From Chitinophagales bacterium (GTDB taxonomy: Bacteria; Bacteroidota; Bacteroidia; Chitinophagales; CAIOSU01): a stretch of 64,000 nt of DNA. The stretch lies in assembly GCA_040877935.1 (NCBI GenBank), contig JBBDNB010000039.1:186001-250000 (forward strand). The letters run 5' to 3'. Positions 44,749-53,560 of the stretch are shown piece after piece; within the stretch, counting starts at the first letter, position 1, and the number at the start of each line of letters is the position of its first letter. The notes beneath the pieces are model-generated. The model searched no databases. It was not told the origin of the DNA and saw only the letters and a list, made by a program, of their open reading frames with translations. Made by a program: the position numbers and the translations under genes.

Positions 44749-45735
44749 ATGGGTGTTTTGAAATACATCAAGGGAATATCAATACTTATTTTCGTTCTGT
44801 TAATGTGTTTGGAAATCCAGGCACAAGATCGCAAATCTGCTCAGTTTTTCAAACCCGACACCACGCTGAATAAAATGAAAGTGGGGGTAGTAACAGGTTC
44901 CATTTTAACAATTTATGGTGGTGCTTTAATTGGTTTGAACCAATATTGGTACAAGGATATTCCGCGCTCGCGATTTCATTTTCACAACGATGGTCGCGAT
45001 TGGATGCAGATTGACAAAGCCGGCCACATTTACAGTGCATATTTTCAAAGCCGCTGGGCTGTGGGCATGTATCGCTGGACGGGCATGGAAGATAAAAAGG
45101 CAATCTGGGTGGGAGGAATGACCGGTACTTTTTTGCAATCTTCCATAGAAATTCTGGATGCCTTTTCAGCAGACTGGGGCTTTTCGGCCTGGGACTTTGG
45201 TGCCAATGTATTGGGCTCGGCCATTGTGATTTCGCAGGAATTGGCCTGGAAAGAGCAGCGTATCAGCCTTAAAATTTCTACTATCCCTCAGAAATATCCC
45301 GAAGGTGAATTGAAGAATCGCGCCAGTGATCTTTACGGCACATCTTTACCGGAGCTGTTTTTAAAAGATTACAATGCCGTTACAACCTGGGCATCGGTAA
45401 ATATTGCTTCATTCATCAAGCGCGATACCCGTTTTCCCGATTGGATTAATATAGCAGTGGGATATGGCGCGCGAAATATGTATGGCGGCAGTGAAAATAT
45501 ATGGTGTACAGAGGAAGGTACTAAAGCCGGTGATTGCCCTCCGGGCATGATCGTTGACCGCACAGATGTGCAGCGCAACCGGCAATTCTATATTTCACCG
45601 GATATTGATTTCACCCGGATTCCGGTTCGCAGAAAGGGCTTTAAAATATTGCTAAATATGCTGAATATGGTTAAAGTACCCTTTCCTTCATTGGAGATCA
45701 ATACACAGGGAAAAGTGCGGGTGCAGCCTTATTGA
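44749..45735 (+). CDS. DUF2279 (YfiM-like) envelope protein
   Basis: About 328 residues from ATG at 44749; a TTG at 44740 would add three. A signal peptide ends IQAQ. The region IDKAGHIYSAYFQSRWAVG, then GMTGTFLQSSIEILDAFS and GFSAWDFGANVLGS, is the DUF2279 signature with conserved His, Asp and Trp. It should be periplasmic or attached to the outer membrane. No enzymatic activity is known to me for the family. Confidence 0.78.
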   Translation: MGVLKYIKGISILIFVLLMCLEIQAQDRKSAQFFKPDTTLNKMKVGVVTGSILTIYGGALIGLNQYWYKDIPRSRFHFHNDGRDWMQIDKAGHIYSAYFQSRWAVGMYRWTGMEDKKAIWVGGMTGTFLQSSIEILDAFSADWGFSAWDFGANVLGSAIVISQELAWKEQRISLKISTIPQKYPEGELKNRASDLYGTSLPELFLKDYNAVTTWASVNIASFIKRDTRFPDWINIAVGYGARNMYGGSENIWCTEEGTKAGDCPPGMIVDRTDVQRNRQFYISPDIDFTRIPVRRKGFKILLNMLNMVKVPFPSLEINTQGKVRVQPY

Positions 45736-45773
45736 TTTGTTGGATACATTCAGAAATTATAGTTTTTTCAATA

Positions 45774-45999
45774 TCAGCCTTGTAGGTATAGGCCAATAAT
45801 AGCAGCCATTTGAGCAATCCAAAAGCCGACCATCCATTTGATAAGGTCAACTTTGTCGTCTTTTGTTAAAAAAGATGTCTTTCTTTTCATTGATTTTTTC
45901 CTTGGCTTTTTGATCAAAATATTCAATCACAAGAGAAGCTTCTTCATTACCAAGCTTTGTTTTTAATATTTCGTAAACTTTTAATTCTAATCCACTCAT
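45774..45999 (-). pseudogene. Frameshifted small coiled-coil membrane protein
   Basis: From ATG at 45999 the minus strand encodes MSGLELKVYEILKTKLGNEE and continues as a coiled coil to a stop at 45847. The +1 frame then continues as TSFLTKDDKVDLIKWMVGFW and a hydrophobic tail to the stop at 45774. Together they make one protein of about 75 residues: helix, coiled coil, one C-terminal membrane segment. Such proteins are common in Bacteroidota. One base inserted around the A-rich stretch near 45880-45895 would explain the break, either a true mutation or a sequencing error. Confidence 0.65.
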
Positions 46000-46073
46000 A
46001 ATAGATATAGTTTGATGAAATTGCCCCAGGGTGCATGAAAAATTAATGTTAATTAAATTAATAACAAGATCAG

Positions 46074-46088
46074 GTTAACTAAGTTAAC
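46074..46088. promoter_or_regulatory. Short perfect inverted repeat GTTAACT-A-AGTTAAC
   Basis: A 7-1-7 perfect inverted repeat, 75 bp upstream of the frameshifted small gene and 70 bp downstream of gltD. It could be an operator for the small gene. There is no T-run. Confidence 0.3.
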
Positions 46089-46157
46089 GAAATTATTTCT
46101 TTATCGTTTGAATTTATTTAATCTAGGTAAGAAAATCTATCCTGCTATCTTCAAAAA

Positions 46158-47606
46158 TCACATAGCATAATAAGAAGCATCCTTGCTAGGCAATTCACTT
46201 TTCTCCATCAAAAATTCATCAACAGCTCTTGCGGCTTCCCTGCCTTCACTCATCGCCCAAACTACAAGCGATTGACCTCTGCGCATGTCTCCGGCAGCAA
46301 AGACTTTGTCAATATTGGTCTGATAGTTTTTATCGGCAACATTGCCCCTGTCTGTTAATTCTACGCCAAGTTGATTCAGTAGTCCTTCGTGCTGAGGATG
46401 TAAATATCCGATTGCAAGTAATGCCAACTGACAAGGAATGATTCTTTCACTGCCTTCAATTTCTTCAAAACCATTGTTTTTCCATTCCAAATCGACAACT
46501 TTTACACCTTTAAGTTTCCCCTGTTTATCACCAATAAATTCCTTGGTTAACAAAGACCAGGCTCTTTCACAGCCTTCTGCATGCGAACTTGTTACCTGAA
46601 AAACATGGGCATATTCCGGCCACGGATTGTCTTCACTTCTTTTAAGCGGGGGCTTATTTAATAGTTCTATTTGGAATATGCTGTTGGCGCCCTGACGATT
46701 TGAAGTCCCAATACAATCAGAACCAGTATCACCACCACCAATTACAATTACATCTTTGCCTTTTGCAGTAATTTCCGGTAAATTATTTTCGCTATCCCCT
46801 GCTACTATTTTATTCTGCCGGGTTAGAAAATCCATAGCAAAATGAATACCCTCAAAACTGCGACCGGGGATTTTAAGGTCACGTGGGATGGTTGAGCCAA
46901 TGGAAAGTATAACTGCATCGTATTGATCAAGTAACTCGTTGCCTTCTATATCTTCACCAATATTTGTATTTGGATGCATTACAACACCTTCCTGTTCCAT
47001 TAAACTGATGCGTCTTTCAACGACCCATTTTTCCAGCTTAAAGTCAGGGATCCCGTAACGTAAAAGTCCGCCCATTCTGTCGGCTCTTTCATATAAGTGC
47101 ACTGTATGTCCGGCTTTATTGAGCTGATCAGCTGCGGCAAGACCTGCAGGGCCAGAACCTACAACAGCTACAGTTTTATCACTGCGTTTTTTAGGTGGTC
47201 GTGGTTTAACCCAGCTATTTTTAAAAGCCATTTCTATAATGCTTTTTTCTATCATCTCTATGGTAATGGCCGGCTTATTGATAGCAAGTACACAGGCAGA
47301 CTCACAGGGAGCAGGGCATATCCTTCCGGTAAACTCCGGGAAATTATTTGTTGTGTCAAGAATGTCGTAAGCCTTTTTCCATTCTTTGCGGTAAACAGCA
47401 TCATTGAATTCGGGTATATTATTGCCCAAGGGGCAGCCCATATGGCAGAAAGGCACACCACAATCCATGCAGCGAGAGGCTTGCTCTTCTGTGAATTCGG
47501 CAGTATGTGCTTTATATACTTCTTTAAAATCTTTTATTCTTTCTTTCGGATTGCGCTTTTCAGGCAATTTACGTCCTACTTCCAGAAAACCTGTTGCTTT
47601 TCCCAT
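46158..47606 (-). CDS. gltD: Glutamate synthase small subunit
   Basis: 482 residues. The N-terminal domain has the iron-sulfur cysteines (CMDCGVPFC and GCPLGNNIPE, then CPAPCESAC). The FAD fold begins at GSGPAGLAAAD and the NADPH fold at GGGDTGSDC. It passes electrons from NADPH to the large subunit, which makes two glutamates from glutamine and 2-oxoglutarate. It starts 1 bp after the gltB stop. Confidence 0.96.
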   Translation of the reverse strand: MGKATGFLEVGRKLPEKRNPKERIKDFKEVYKAHTAEFTEEQASRCMDCGVPFCHMGCPLGNNIPEFNDAVYRKEWKKAYDILDTTNNFPEFTGRICPAPCESACVLAINKPAITIEMIEKSIIEMAFKNSWVKPRPPKKRSDKTVAVVGSGPAGLAAADQLNKAGHTVHLYERADRMGGLLRYGIPDFKLEKWVVERRISLMEQEGVVMHPNTNIGEDIEGNELLDQYDAVILSIGSTIPRDLKIPGRSFEGIHFAMDFLTRQNKIVAGDSENNLPEITAKGKDVIVIGGGDTGSDCIGTSNRQGANSIFQIELLNKPPLKRSEDNPWPEYAHVFQVTSSHAEGCERAWSLLTKEFIGDKQGKLKGVKVVDLEWKNNGFEEIEGSERIIPCQLALLAIGYLHPQHEGLLNQLGVELTDRGNVADKNYQTNIDKVFAAGDMRRGQSLVVWAMSEGREAARAVDEFLMEKSELPSKDASYYAM

Positions 47607-47607
47607 A

Positions 47608-50600
47608 TTATCCTATTTTTCTAATGACTGCAGATTCTGTATTTCTTTCTTCCAAAATAGCTTTGTAAGCTGCAGGTATCACTTTTACAAATTGATTGAG
47701 GTAGTCTTTCCAGTAAATCAATATTTGCTGTGCAATTGTACTACCGGTACGCTCGTAATGTTCTTTAATTAAGCTGTTCAGAACTCTTTTGTCTTTGGCA
47801 TCCATATTGTCAAAAATTAAATCGGGGTTGCCACTTTTAGTTTCCAATTGCTTTTTATTGTCCAAAACAAAAGCCGTTCCTCCACTCATGCCCGCTCCAA
47901 AATTTCTACCGACTTCACCCAATATAACCACAGCTCCTCCTGTCATGTATTCACAGCCATGATCGCCTACGCCCTCAACAACAGCTTGAACTCCTGAATT
48001 TCTGACAGCAAATCTTTCGCCTGCCTGGCCACGAACGAATAATTTTCCTGAAGTGGCTCCATACAGGGCGACATTACCAATGATAATTTGTTCTTCGGGA
48101 ACAAATGGTGCTTGTTTATTAGGATAGGCTACCAATGTAGCTCCGGATAATCCCTTCCCAAAATAGTCATTTCCTTCGCCTTCTAACTCCAGCAATAAGC
48201 CTTTAGCAGCAAAAGCACCAAAGCTCTGTCCGGCTGAACCTTTAAAAGAATAATGCAATACTTCTGCTTTAATTCCTTCAGAACCGTATTTTTTAGAAAT
48301 TTCATTGGAAAGCAATGTGCCAACAGCACGGTCTGTATTGAGAATGGGCAGTTCTAAATGCACTGTTTTTTGGGATTTGAAATAGTCCATTGCAGCATCC
48401 AACATTTTCCAGTCGATTACTTCACTAATAAGATGTGCCTGTTCTTCGGTTTTAAAGCTGGTGATTCCCTTTGGAATTGACACTTGTTTTAAAACAGGGC
48501 TTAAATCCAGTTTCTTCAATTTCCAGTGCTCCACATCTTTTCTTACCTGTAGCAAGTCGGATCGGCCTACCAATTCATTTACGGTTTTGATGCCCAAACC
48601 GGCCATAATCTCTCTGAGGTCTTCTGCCAGAAAGCGGAAGAAATTGACAACATGATCGGGGTCTCCGGTGAATAATTCACGGAGTTCGTCTTTTTGGGTA
48701 GCAACGCCTACAGGGCAAGTGTTGAGATGACATTTACGCATCATAATACAGCCCATTACAACAAGAGCTGCTGAGGAAATTCCCCATTCTTCAGCGCCCA
48801 GCATTGTAGCTATGGCAATATCTCTTCCTGTACGCAATTGTCCGTCAGTTTGCAGAGTGACTCTGTTGCGCAATTTATTGGTGATGAGTGTTTGGTGGGC
48901 TTCGGCCAGTCCCAGTTCCCAGGGTAAACCTGCATGTTGAATAGAACTGAGCGGTGAAGCTCCTGTTCCTCCATCATGACCGGAGATCAATATTACATCA
49001 GCTTTGGCTTTTACTACTCCGGCAGCTATAGTGCCCACTCCAGCTTCTGAAACCAGTTTCACATTGATTCTTGCAGCACGGTTGCTATTTTTCAGGTCAA
49101 AAATCAATTGCGCCAAATCCTCTATGGAGTATATATCATGGTGTGGTGGAGGCGAAATTAAATCCACACCTGGAGTAGAGTGTCTTACTCTGCCTATCCA
49201 ATCGTTGACTTTATGGCCGGGCAACTGACCACCTTCTCCGGGTTTGGCTCCCTGGGCCATTTTAATTTGCAGCTCATTTGCATTTGCAAGGTAATTGCTG
49301 GTTACACCAAATCGCCCTGAGGCAACTTGCTTGATGGCCGATCTTTCCCAGTCTCCATTTTCCTTGCGTTTGAATCGGATTTCATCTTCGCCACCTTCAC
49401 CACTGTTGCTTTTTCCGCCAATTCTGTTCATGGCAATGGCCAGGGTGGAATGCGCTTCATGAGAAATTGAACCAAAAGACATGGCACCTGTGGCAAAGCG
49501 CTTGAAAATTTCCTCAGCCGGTTCCACTTCATTTATAGGAATGGATTTTTTACTCTTTTTAATTTCCAGTAAGCCTCTTAGTGTAAGTGTATCCTTACTT
49601 TGATCGTTGATGCTTTCAGCATATTTACGATAAAGCTCATTTTTATTTGTTTTACAAGCTTGTTGAAGATGAAATACAGTATCGGGGTTGAACAGATGTT
49701 TTTCCCCTTGTCTTTTCCACTGATAAATTCCCCCAACCGGCAGTATTTCTGTTAGGTTTTGTTCAGGGTAGGCTACTTTGTAGCGCAGCAATTGCTCTTT
49801 AGCCAAATCATCAAAATCCAAGCCTTCAATACGGCTTACAGTTCCAGTAAAACTGTAATCAATCATCTTTTTGCTCAATCCTATGGCTTCAAATATTTGG
49901 GCACCCATATAAGATTGGAGTGTTGAAATACCCATTTTGGACATAATCTTAAAAAGCCCCTTATTTAAGGCTGAGCGGTATTTTTGTAGATAAGTTTCAA
50001 TTTCGGTTTGGCCAGCATTTTTTTTGAGCAATATTTCTGTAATACTGTTATCTGCTAAATAGGGATATACGGCAGATGCCCCATACCCAATTAGAGTAGC
50101 AAAATGATGGGTTTCCCATGCATCACCAGCTTCAACAATGAGGGCGGCTTTTCCGCGCAATTTTCTGTTTAAGAGATGGTGGTGCACAGTTGAAAGCGCC
50201 AACAAAGAAGGGATGGGCATGCGTTTATCATCCTTTAGCTTATTGCTGATTATTAAGATGTTAGTGCCTTTTTCAATTGCTTTCTCAGCTCTGACACAGA
50301 GTTGGTGAAGCGCTTGTTTGAGTTCTCCTTTTTGATAGGGCAGATTATAAGCTGCTTTAATAGTTGCCGTTCTGAAAAATTTGTGATCAATTTCTTTTAT
50401 TACCCTGAATTCTGTTTTGCTTAAAATAGGCTGATCAATATGTATTTGCCGGCAATGTGAAGGTTTTTCATGCAAAAAGTTGCGCAATTGCCCCAGTCGC
50501 ATATACAGCGACATTACCAGTCTTTCCCGAATTGGGTCAATGGGTGGATTGCTGACCTGTGCAAAAAGCTGTTTGAAATAATGGGAAATGTGTCGGCTTT

Positions 50601-52143
50601 GTTTAGAAAGCGCAGCAAGCGGTATATCACTGCCCATAGAACCAATAGGCTCTTTTCCGAATTGCATCATGGGTTCTACGATCACACGTAAATCTTCAGA
50701 AGTCATCCCCTGTATGATTTGCTCCCTGCGTAATTTTTTAGAATCTGGTTTTTGGATTTCCAGACTGACATTTTTTTGAACCAGGTCTTCCATTCTTAGC
50801 AGGCCATTGTCAAGCCATTCCTGATAGGGCTGCTGTGCACAAATTTCCTTCTTTAATTCCTCATCGCTTATAATTCTTCCTTGTTCAATGTCAGCAACGA
50901 ACATTTTGCCCGGCTGTACGCGCCCTTTTTTTACTATCTTTTTTTCATCTAAAATAAGTGCTCCTGCCTCAGAGGACATCACAAGATAATCATCATCGGT
51001 GAGTGCGTAGCGCGAAGGGCGCAACCCGTTTCTATCCAAAGTAGCGCCTACAATACGCCCATCTGTAAAGCAAATAGAAGCAGGGCCATCCCAGGGTTCC
51101 ATAAATGAAGCATGGTATTCGTAAAAGGCGCGTTTGAGCGGATCCATATCTTTATCTTCTTGCCAGGCTTCAGGAATCAGCATCATCATAGCATGTGGCA
51201 ATGAACGGCCTCCAAACAGAAGCATCTCAATAATACTGTCCAAATTAGAAGAGTCTGACCTGTTGTGATTGCAAATAGGAAGCATCATTTCAAATTCTTC
51301 ATTTGTAAACAGTGCCGAGTTCATCAACACTTCTTTGGCACGCATCCAGTTTACATTTCCTTTAATTGTATTGATTTCTCCATTATGGGCAATAAAATCA
51401 AATGGCTGAGCCAGTTTCCATTTCGGAAAAGTATTGGTGGAAAAGCGCGAATGAATTAATGCAATAGCAGATTTTAAATGTGCATCTTCCAGATCGGGGT
51501 AGTAGGTGCGCAGTTGCCTGGTGGTTAGTTGCCCTTTATATACAATGGTTTTATATGACATCGAAGACAAATAAAAATCATCTTCAGTATCGGGGATGCG
51601 CTCTCTTATTATATTGGTAGTAAATTTCCTTAAAACAAATACTCTTCTTTCTAAAACACCGGGTGCATAAAGATTGAATTTTAGGCGAACAAATAATTGC
51701 TCGATTACAGGTGCTGAATCTAATGCCATTTGACCGATTCCTTCTGAATTGACAGGTACTTTTCTGTAGCCCAGCAATTCAAGCCCGGATTTTTCAATGG
51801 CTTCATTTAATATTTTTCGGCAATTCTCCCTGCGTTTTTTATCCTTTGGAAAGAATATCATTCCTACAGCATATCCTCCGAATTGGGGTAGTTTGAATCC
51901 GAGGTTTTTACACTGTATTACAAAAAACTCATGGGGAATCTGAATCAGAATTCCCGCGCCATCACCGGTATTGATATCGTATCCGGTACCGCCTCTGTGC
52001 TCCATATTTTCGAGCATAGTCAGGGCATCATTCACGGTTTTGTGTGTTTTGTATCCTTTTAGGTTGGCTATAAATCCAATTCCACAATTGTCGTGTTCCA
52101 TTTCAGGGACGTAAAGTCCTTGCTGCGATGCGTTTTTCTGCAT
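47608..52143 (-). CDS. gltB: Glutamate synthase large subunit
   Basis: 1511 residues, full length. Cys 20 in NCGIGF is the glutaminase nucleophile exposed after removal of a 19-residue propeptide. The class II amidotransferase covers the first 400 residues. The FMN synthase domain contains SGEGGEDEIRF, HDGGTGASPLSS and the 3Fe-4S cysteines CIMMRKCHLNTCPVG. The C-terminal GXGXG helix follows (GASGAKLFV-type repeats). Together with GltD it assimilates ammonia as glutamate. A perfect -7 box lies upstream. Confidence 0.97.
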   Translation of the reverse strand: MQKNASQQGLYVPEMEHDNCGIGFIANLKGYKTHKTVNDALTMLENMEHRGGTGYDINTGDGAGILIQIPHEFFVIQCKNLGFKLPQFGGYAVGMIFFPKDKKRRENCRKILNEAIEKSGLELLGYRKVPVNSEGIGQMALDSAPVIEQLFVRLKFNLYAPGVLERRVFVLRKFTTNIIRERIPDTEDDFYLSSMSYKTIVYKGQLTTRQLRTYYPDLEDAHLKSAIALIHSRFSTNTFPKWKLAQPFDFIAHNGEINTIKGNVNWMRAKEVLMNSALFTNEEFEMMLPICNHNRSDSSNLDSIIEMLLFGGRSLPHAMMMLIPEAWQEDKDMDPLKRAFYEYHASFMEPWDGPASICFTDGRIVGATLDRNGLRPSRYALTDDDYLVMSSEAGALILDEKKIVKKGRVQPGKMFVADIEQGRIISDEELKKEICAQQPYQEWLDNGLLRMEDLVQKNVSLEIQKPDSKKLRREQIIQGMTSEDLRVIVEPMMQFGKEPIGSMGSDIPLAALSKQSRHISHYFKQLFAQVSNPPIDPIRERLVMSLYMRLGQLRNFLHEKPSHCRQIHIDQPILSKTEFRVIKEIDHKFFRTATIKAAYNLPYQKGELKQALHQLCVRAEKAIEKGTNILIISNKLKDDKRMPIPSLLALSTVHHHLLNRKLRGKAALIVEAGDAWETHHFATLIGYGASAVYPYLADNSITEILLKKNAGQTEIETYLQKYRSALNKGLFKIMSKMGISTLQSYMGAQIFEAIGLSKKMIDYSFTGTVSRIEGLDFDDLAKEQLLRYKVAYPEQNLTEILPVGGIYQWKRQGEKHLFNPDTVFHLQQACKTNKNELYRKYAESINDQSKDTLTLRGLLEIKKSKKSIPINEVEPAEEIFKRFATGAMSFGSISHEAHSTLAIAMNRIGGKSNSGEGGEDEIRFKRKENGDWERSAIKQVASGRFGVTSNYLANANELQIKMAQGAKPGEGGQLPGHKVNDWIGRVRHSTPGVDLISPPPHHDIYSIEDLAQLIFDLKNSNRAARINVKLVSEAGVGTIAAGVVKAKADVILISGHDGGTGASPLSSIQHAGLPWELGLAEAHQTLITNKLRNRVTLQTDGQLRTGRDIAIATMLGAEEWGISSAALVVMGCIMMRKCHLNTCPVGVATQKDELRELFTGDPDHVVNFFRFLAEDLREIMAGLGIKTVNELVGRSDLLQVRKDVEHWKLKKLDLSPVLKQVSIPKGITSFKTEEQAHLISEVIDWKMLDAAMDYFKSQKTVHLELPILNTDRAVGTLLSNEISKKYGSEGIKAEVLHYSFKGSAGQSFGAFAAKGLLLELEGEGNDYFGKGLSGATLVAYPNKQAPFVPEEQIIIGNVALYGATSGKLFVRGQAGERFAVRNSGVQAVVEGVGDHGCEYMTGGAVVILGEVGRNFGAGMSGGTAFVLDNKKQLETKSGNPDLIFDNMDAKDKRVLNSLIKEHYERTGSTIAQQILIYWKDYLNQFVKVIPAAYKAILEERNTESAVIRKIG

Positions 52144-52180
52144 AGTATTCTATAATTCTATTAAGTGATAGGGAGAATTG

Positions 52181-52188
52181 CAAAGATA
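52181..52188 (-). promoter_or_regulatory. Candidate gltB promoter -7 box (TATCTTTG)
   Basis: On the minus strand TATCTTTG fits TAnnTTTG exactly, 38 bp before the gltB ATG. TTTG at 52215-52212 could be the -33 box, at 23 bp slightly far. Confidence 0.55.
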
Positions 52189-52331
52189 ATAAAAAAAAAG
52201 GGCTGGAAATTCAAAGCCTTTTTCAATCAGGTTTTTAGTTTGCTTAAGCGATTAAGAATCGGGTTGATAATGAAATTTGAACAAACACAGAGTAATGTGG
52301 TACTTTGCAATTCAAACCATTAACCAATTAG

Positions 52332-53483
52332 GTGCAAAAACAATTCACACTAATAGCCAAAACAATGGCAGGGCTGGAAAATATTCTGGCAGAAGAGCTC
52401 AGGGCTATAGGGGCGGAAAACATTGAAATTCTAAGTCGTGCAGTCAAGTTTCAGGGCGATAAGGTTTTGTTGTATTTGAGTAATCTCAAATGCGCTACTG
52501 CACTTAGGGTTTTACTTCCTGTTTTGGAATTCCCCATCAATTCGCAGGATGATTTTTATAATTTTTTACTGCGTCAGGATTGGCAGCAATGGCTGGATGT
52601 AGATGATACTTTTGCCATAGACAGTGCTGTGAAATCCCGGCATTTTCCACATTCGCATTTTCCTGCGCTAAGGATGAAAGATGCCATTGCGGATCATTTC
52701 ATGAATAAATTTGCCAAGCGCCCAAGTGTAGATTTAGAAAAACCCAATTTGCGTTTTAACCTTTTTATTTCGGGCGATAAGGTAAGTGTGAGTTTGGATA
52801 GTTCGGGTTATTCATTGCACAAGCGGGGTTTTCGTTTGCAGAAGAGCCGGGCACCTATTAATGAAGTACTGGCAGCGGGGATTCTTAGAATTGCAGGATG
52901 GGACGGTAGTGTGCCTTTGCTTGATCCGATGTGTGGTACGGCTACTTTTTTACAGGAAGCTGCATTACTCTACACAGGAATGCCTCCGGGCTGGAAAAAA
53001 ACTTATTTCGGCTTTTTCTCCTGGAAAGATTTTGATGAAAAATTATGGGAAAACGTAAGGAAAATTGCTGCTGAAAACATGCGTCCACTGCCTGATAATT
53101 TGCTCTATGGTACCGATGCCGACAAAGAACAGATTGAGATAGCCGCTGAGAATATAAAAGCCATGGGATTTGAAAAGCAAATCCAATTGAAGCAAATTAG
53201 TTTTGCAGATGTAAAAAAACCTACTGAGCAAGGCGTGATAATTATGAATCCACCATACGGAGAGCGCCTTAGACCCAAAGCTATATTGGATATGTACAAA
53301 GAAATGGGCGATAAGCTCAAACAGGATTTTGGCAATTGGGAAGCGTGGATACTCAGTTCTAATATTGAGGCATTGAAAAATATTGGTTTGAAAACCGACA
53401 AGCGTGTTCCGCTATACAATGGCCCTTTGCTCTGTAGCTTGCGCAAATACAACCTTTACAAGGGTAGTAAAAGGGTGAAATGA
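52332..53483 (+). CDS. 23S rRNA guanine-N2 methyltransferase (RlmL/YpsC-like)
   Basis: 383 residues from GTG at 52332. A THUMP RNA-binding domain occupies about 50-160. The methyltransferase domain has DPMCGTATFLQEA (SAM site) and MNPPYGERL, the NPPY motif of enzymes that methylate exocyclic amines. The length equals the RlmL half of E. coli RlmKL. It acts on 23S rRNA in the cytoplasm; the exact position (G2445 in E. coli) is inferred by family. Confidence 0.88.
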   Translation: MQKQFTLIAKTMAGLENILAEELRAIGAENIEILSRAVKFQGDKVLLYLSNLKCATALRVLLPVLEFPINSQDDFYNFLLRQDWQQWLDVDDTFAIDSAVKSRHFPHSHFPALRMKDAIADHFMNKFAKRPSVDLEKPNLRFNLFISGDKVSVSLDSSGYSLHKRGFRLQKSRAPINEVLAAGILRIAGWDGSVPLLDPMCGTATFLQEAALLYTGMPPGWKKTYFGFFSWKDFDEKLWENVRKIAAENMRPLPDNLLYGTDADKEQIEIAAENIKAMGFEKQIQLKQISFADVKKPTEQGVIIMNPPYGERLRPKAILDMYKEMGDKLKQDFGNWEAWILSSNIEALKNIGLKTDKRVPLYNGPLLCSLRKYNLYKGSKRVK

Positions 53484-53545
53484 TTTTTATGGATATTTGG
53501 CAAATGAATCCTTAATTGTGAATTCATCTTCCCGCAAAATACCCC

Positions 53546-53553
53546 TACCTTTG
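53546..53553 (+). promoter_or_regulatory. Candidate promoter -7 box (TACCTTTG)
   Basis: TACCTTTG fits TAnnTTTG exactly, 7 bp before the ABC-F ATG at 53561. I see no -33 box at standard spacing. Transcript leader would be very short. Confidence 0.45.
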
Positions 53554-53560
53554 CAGGCTT

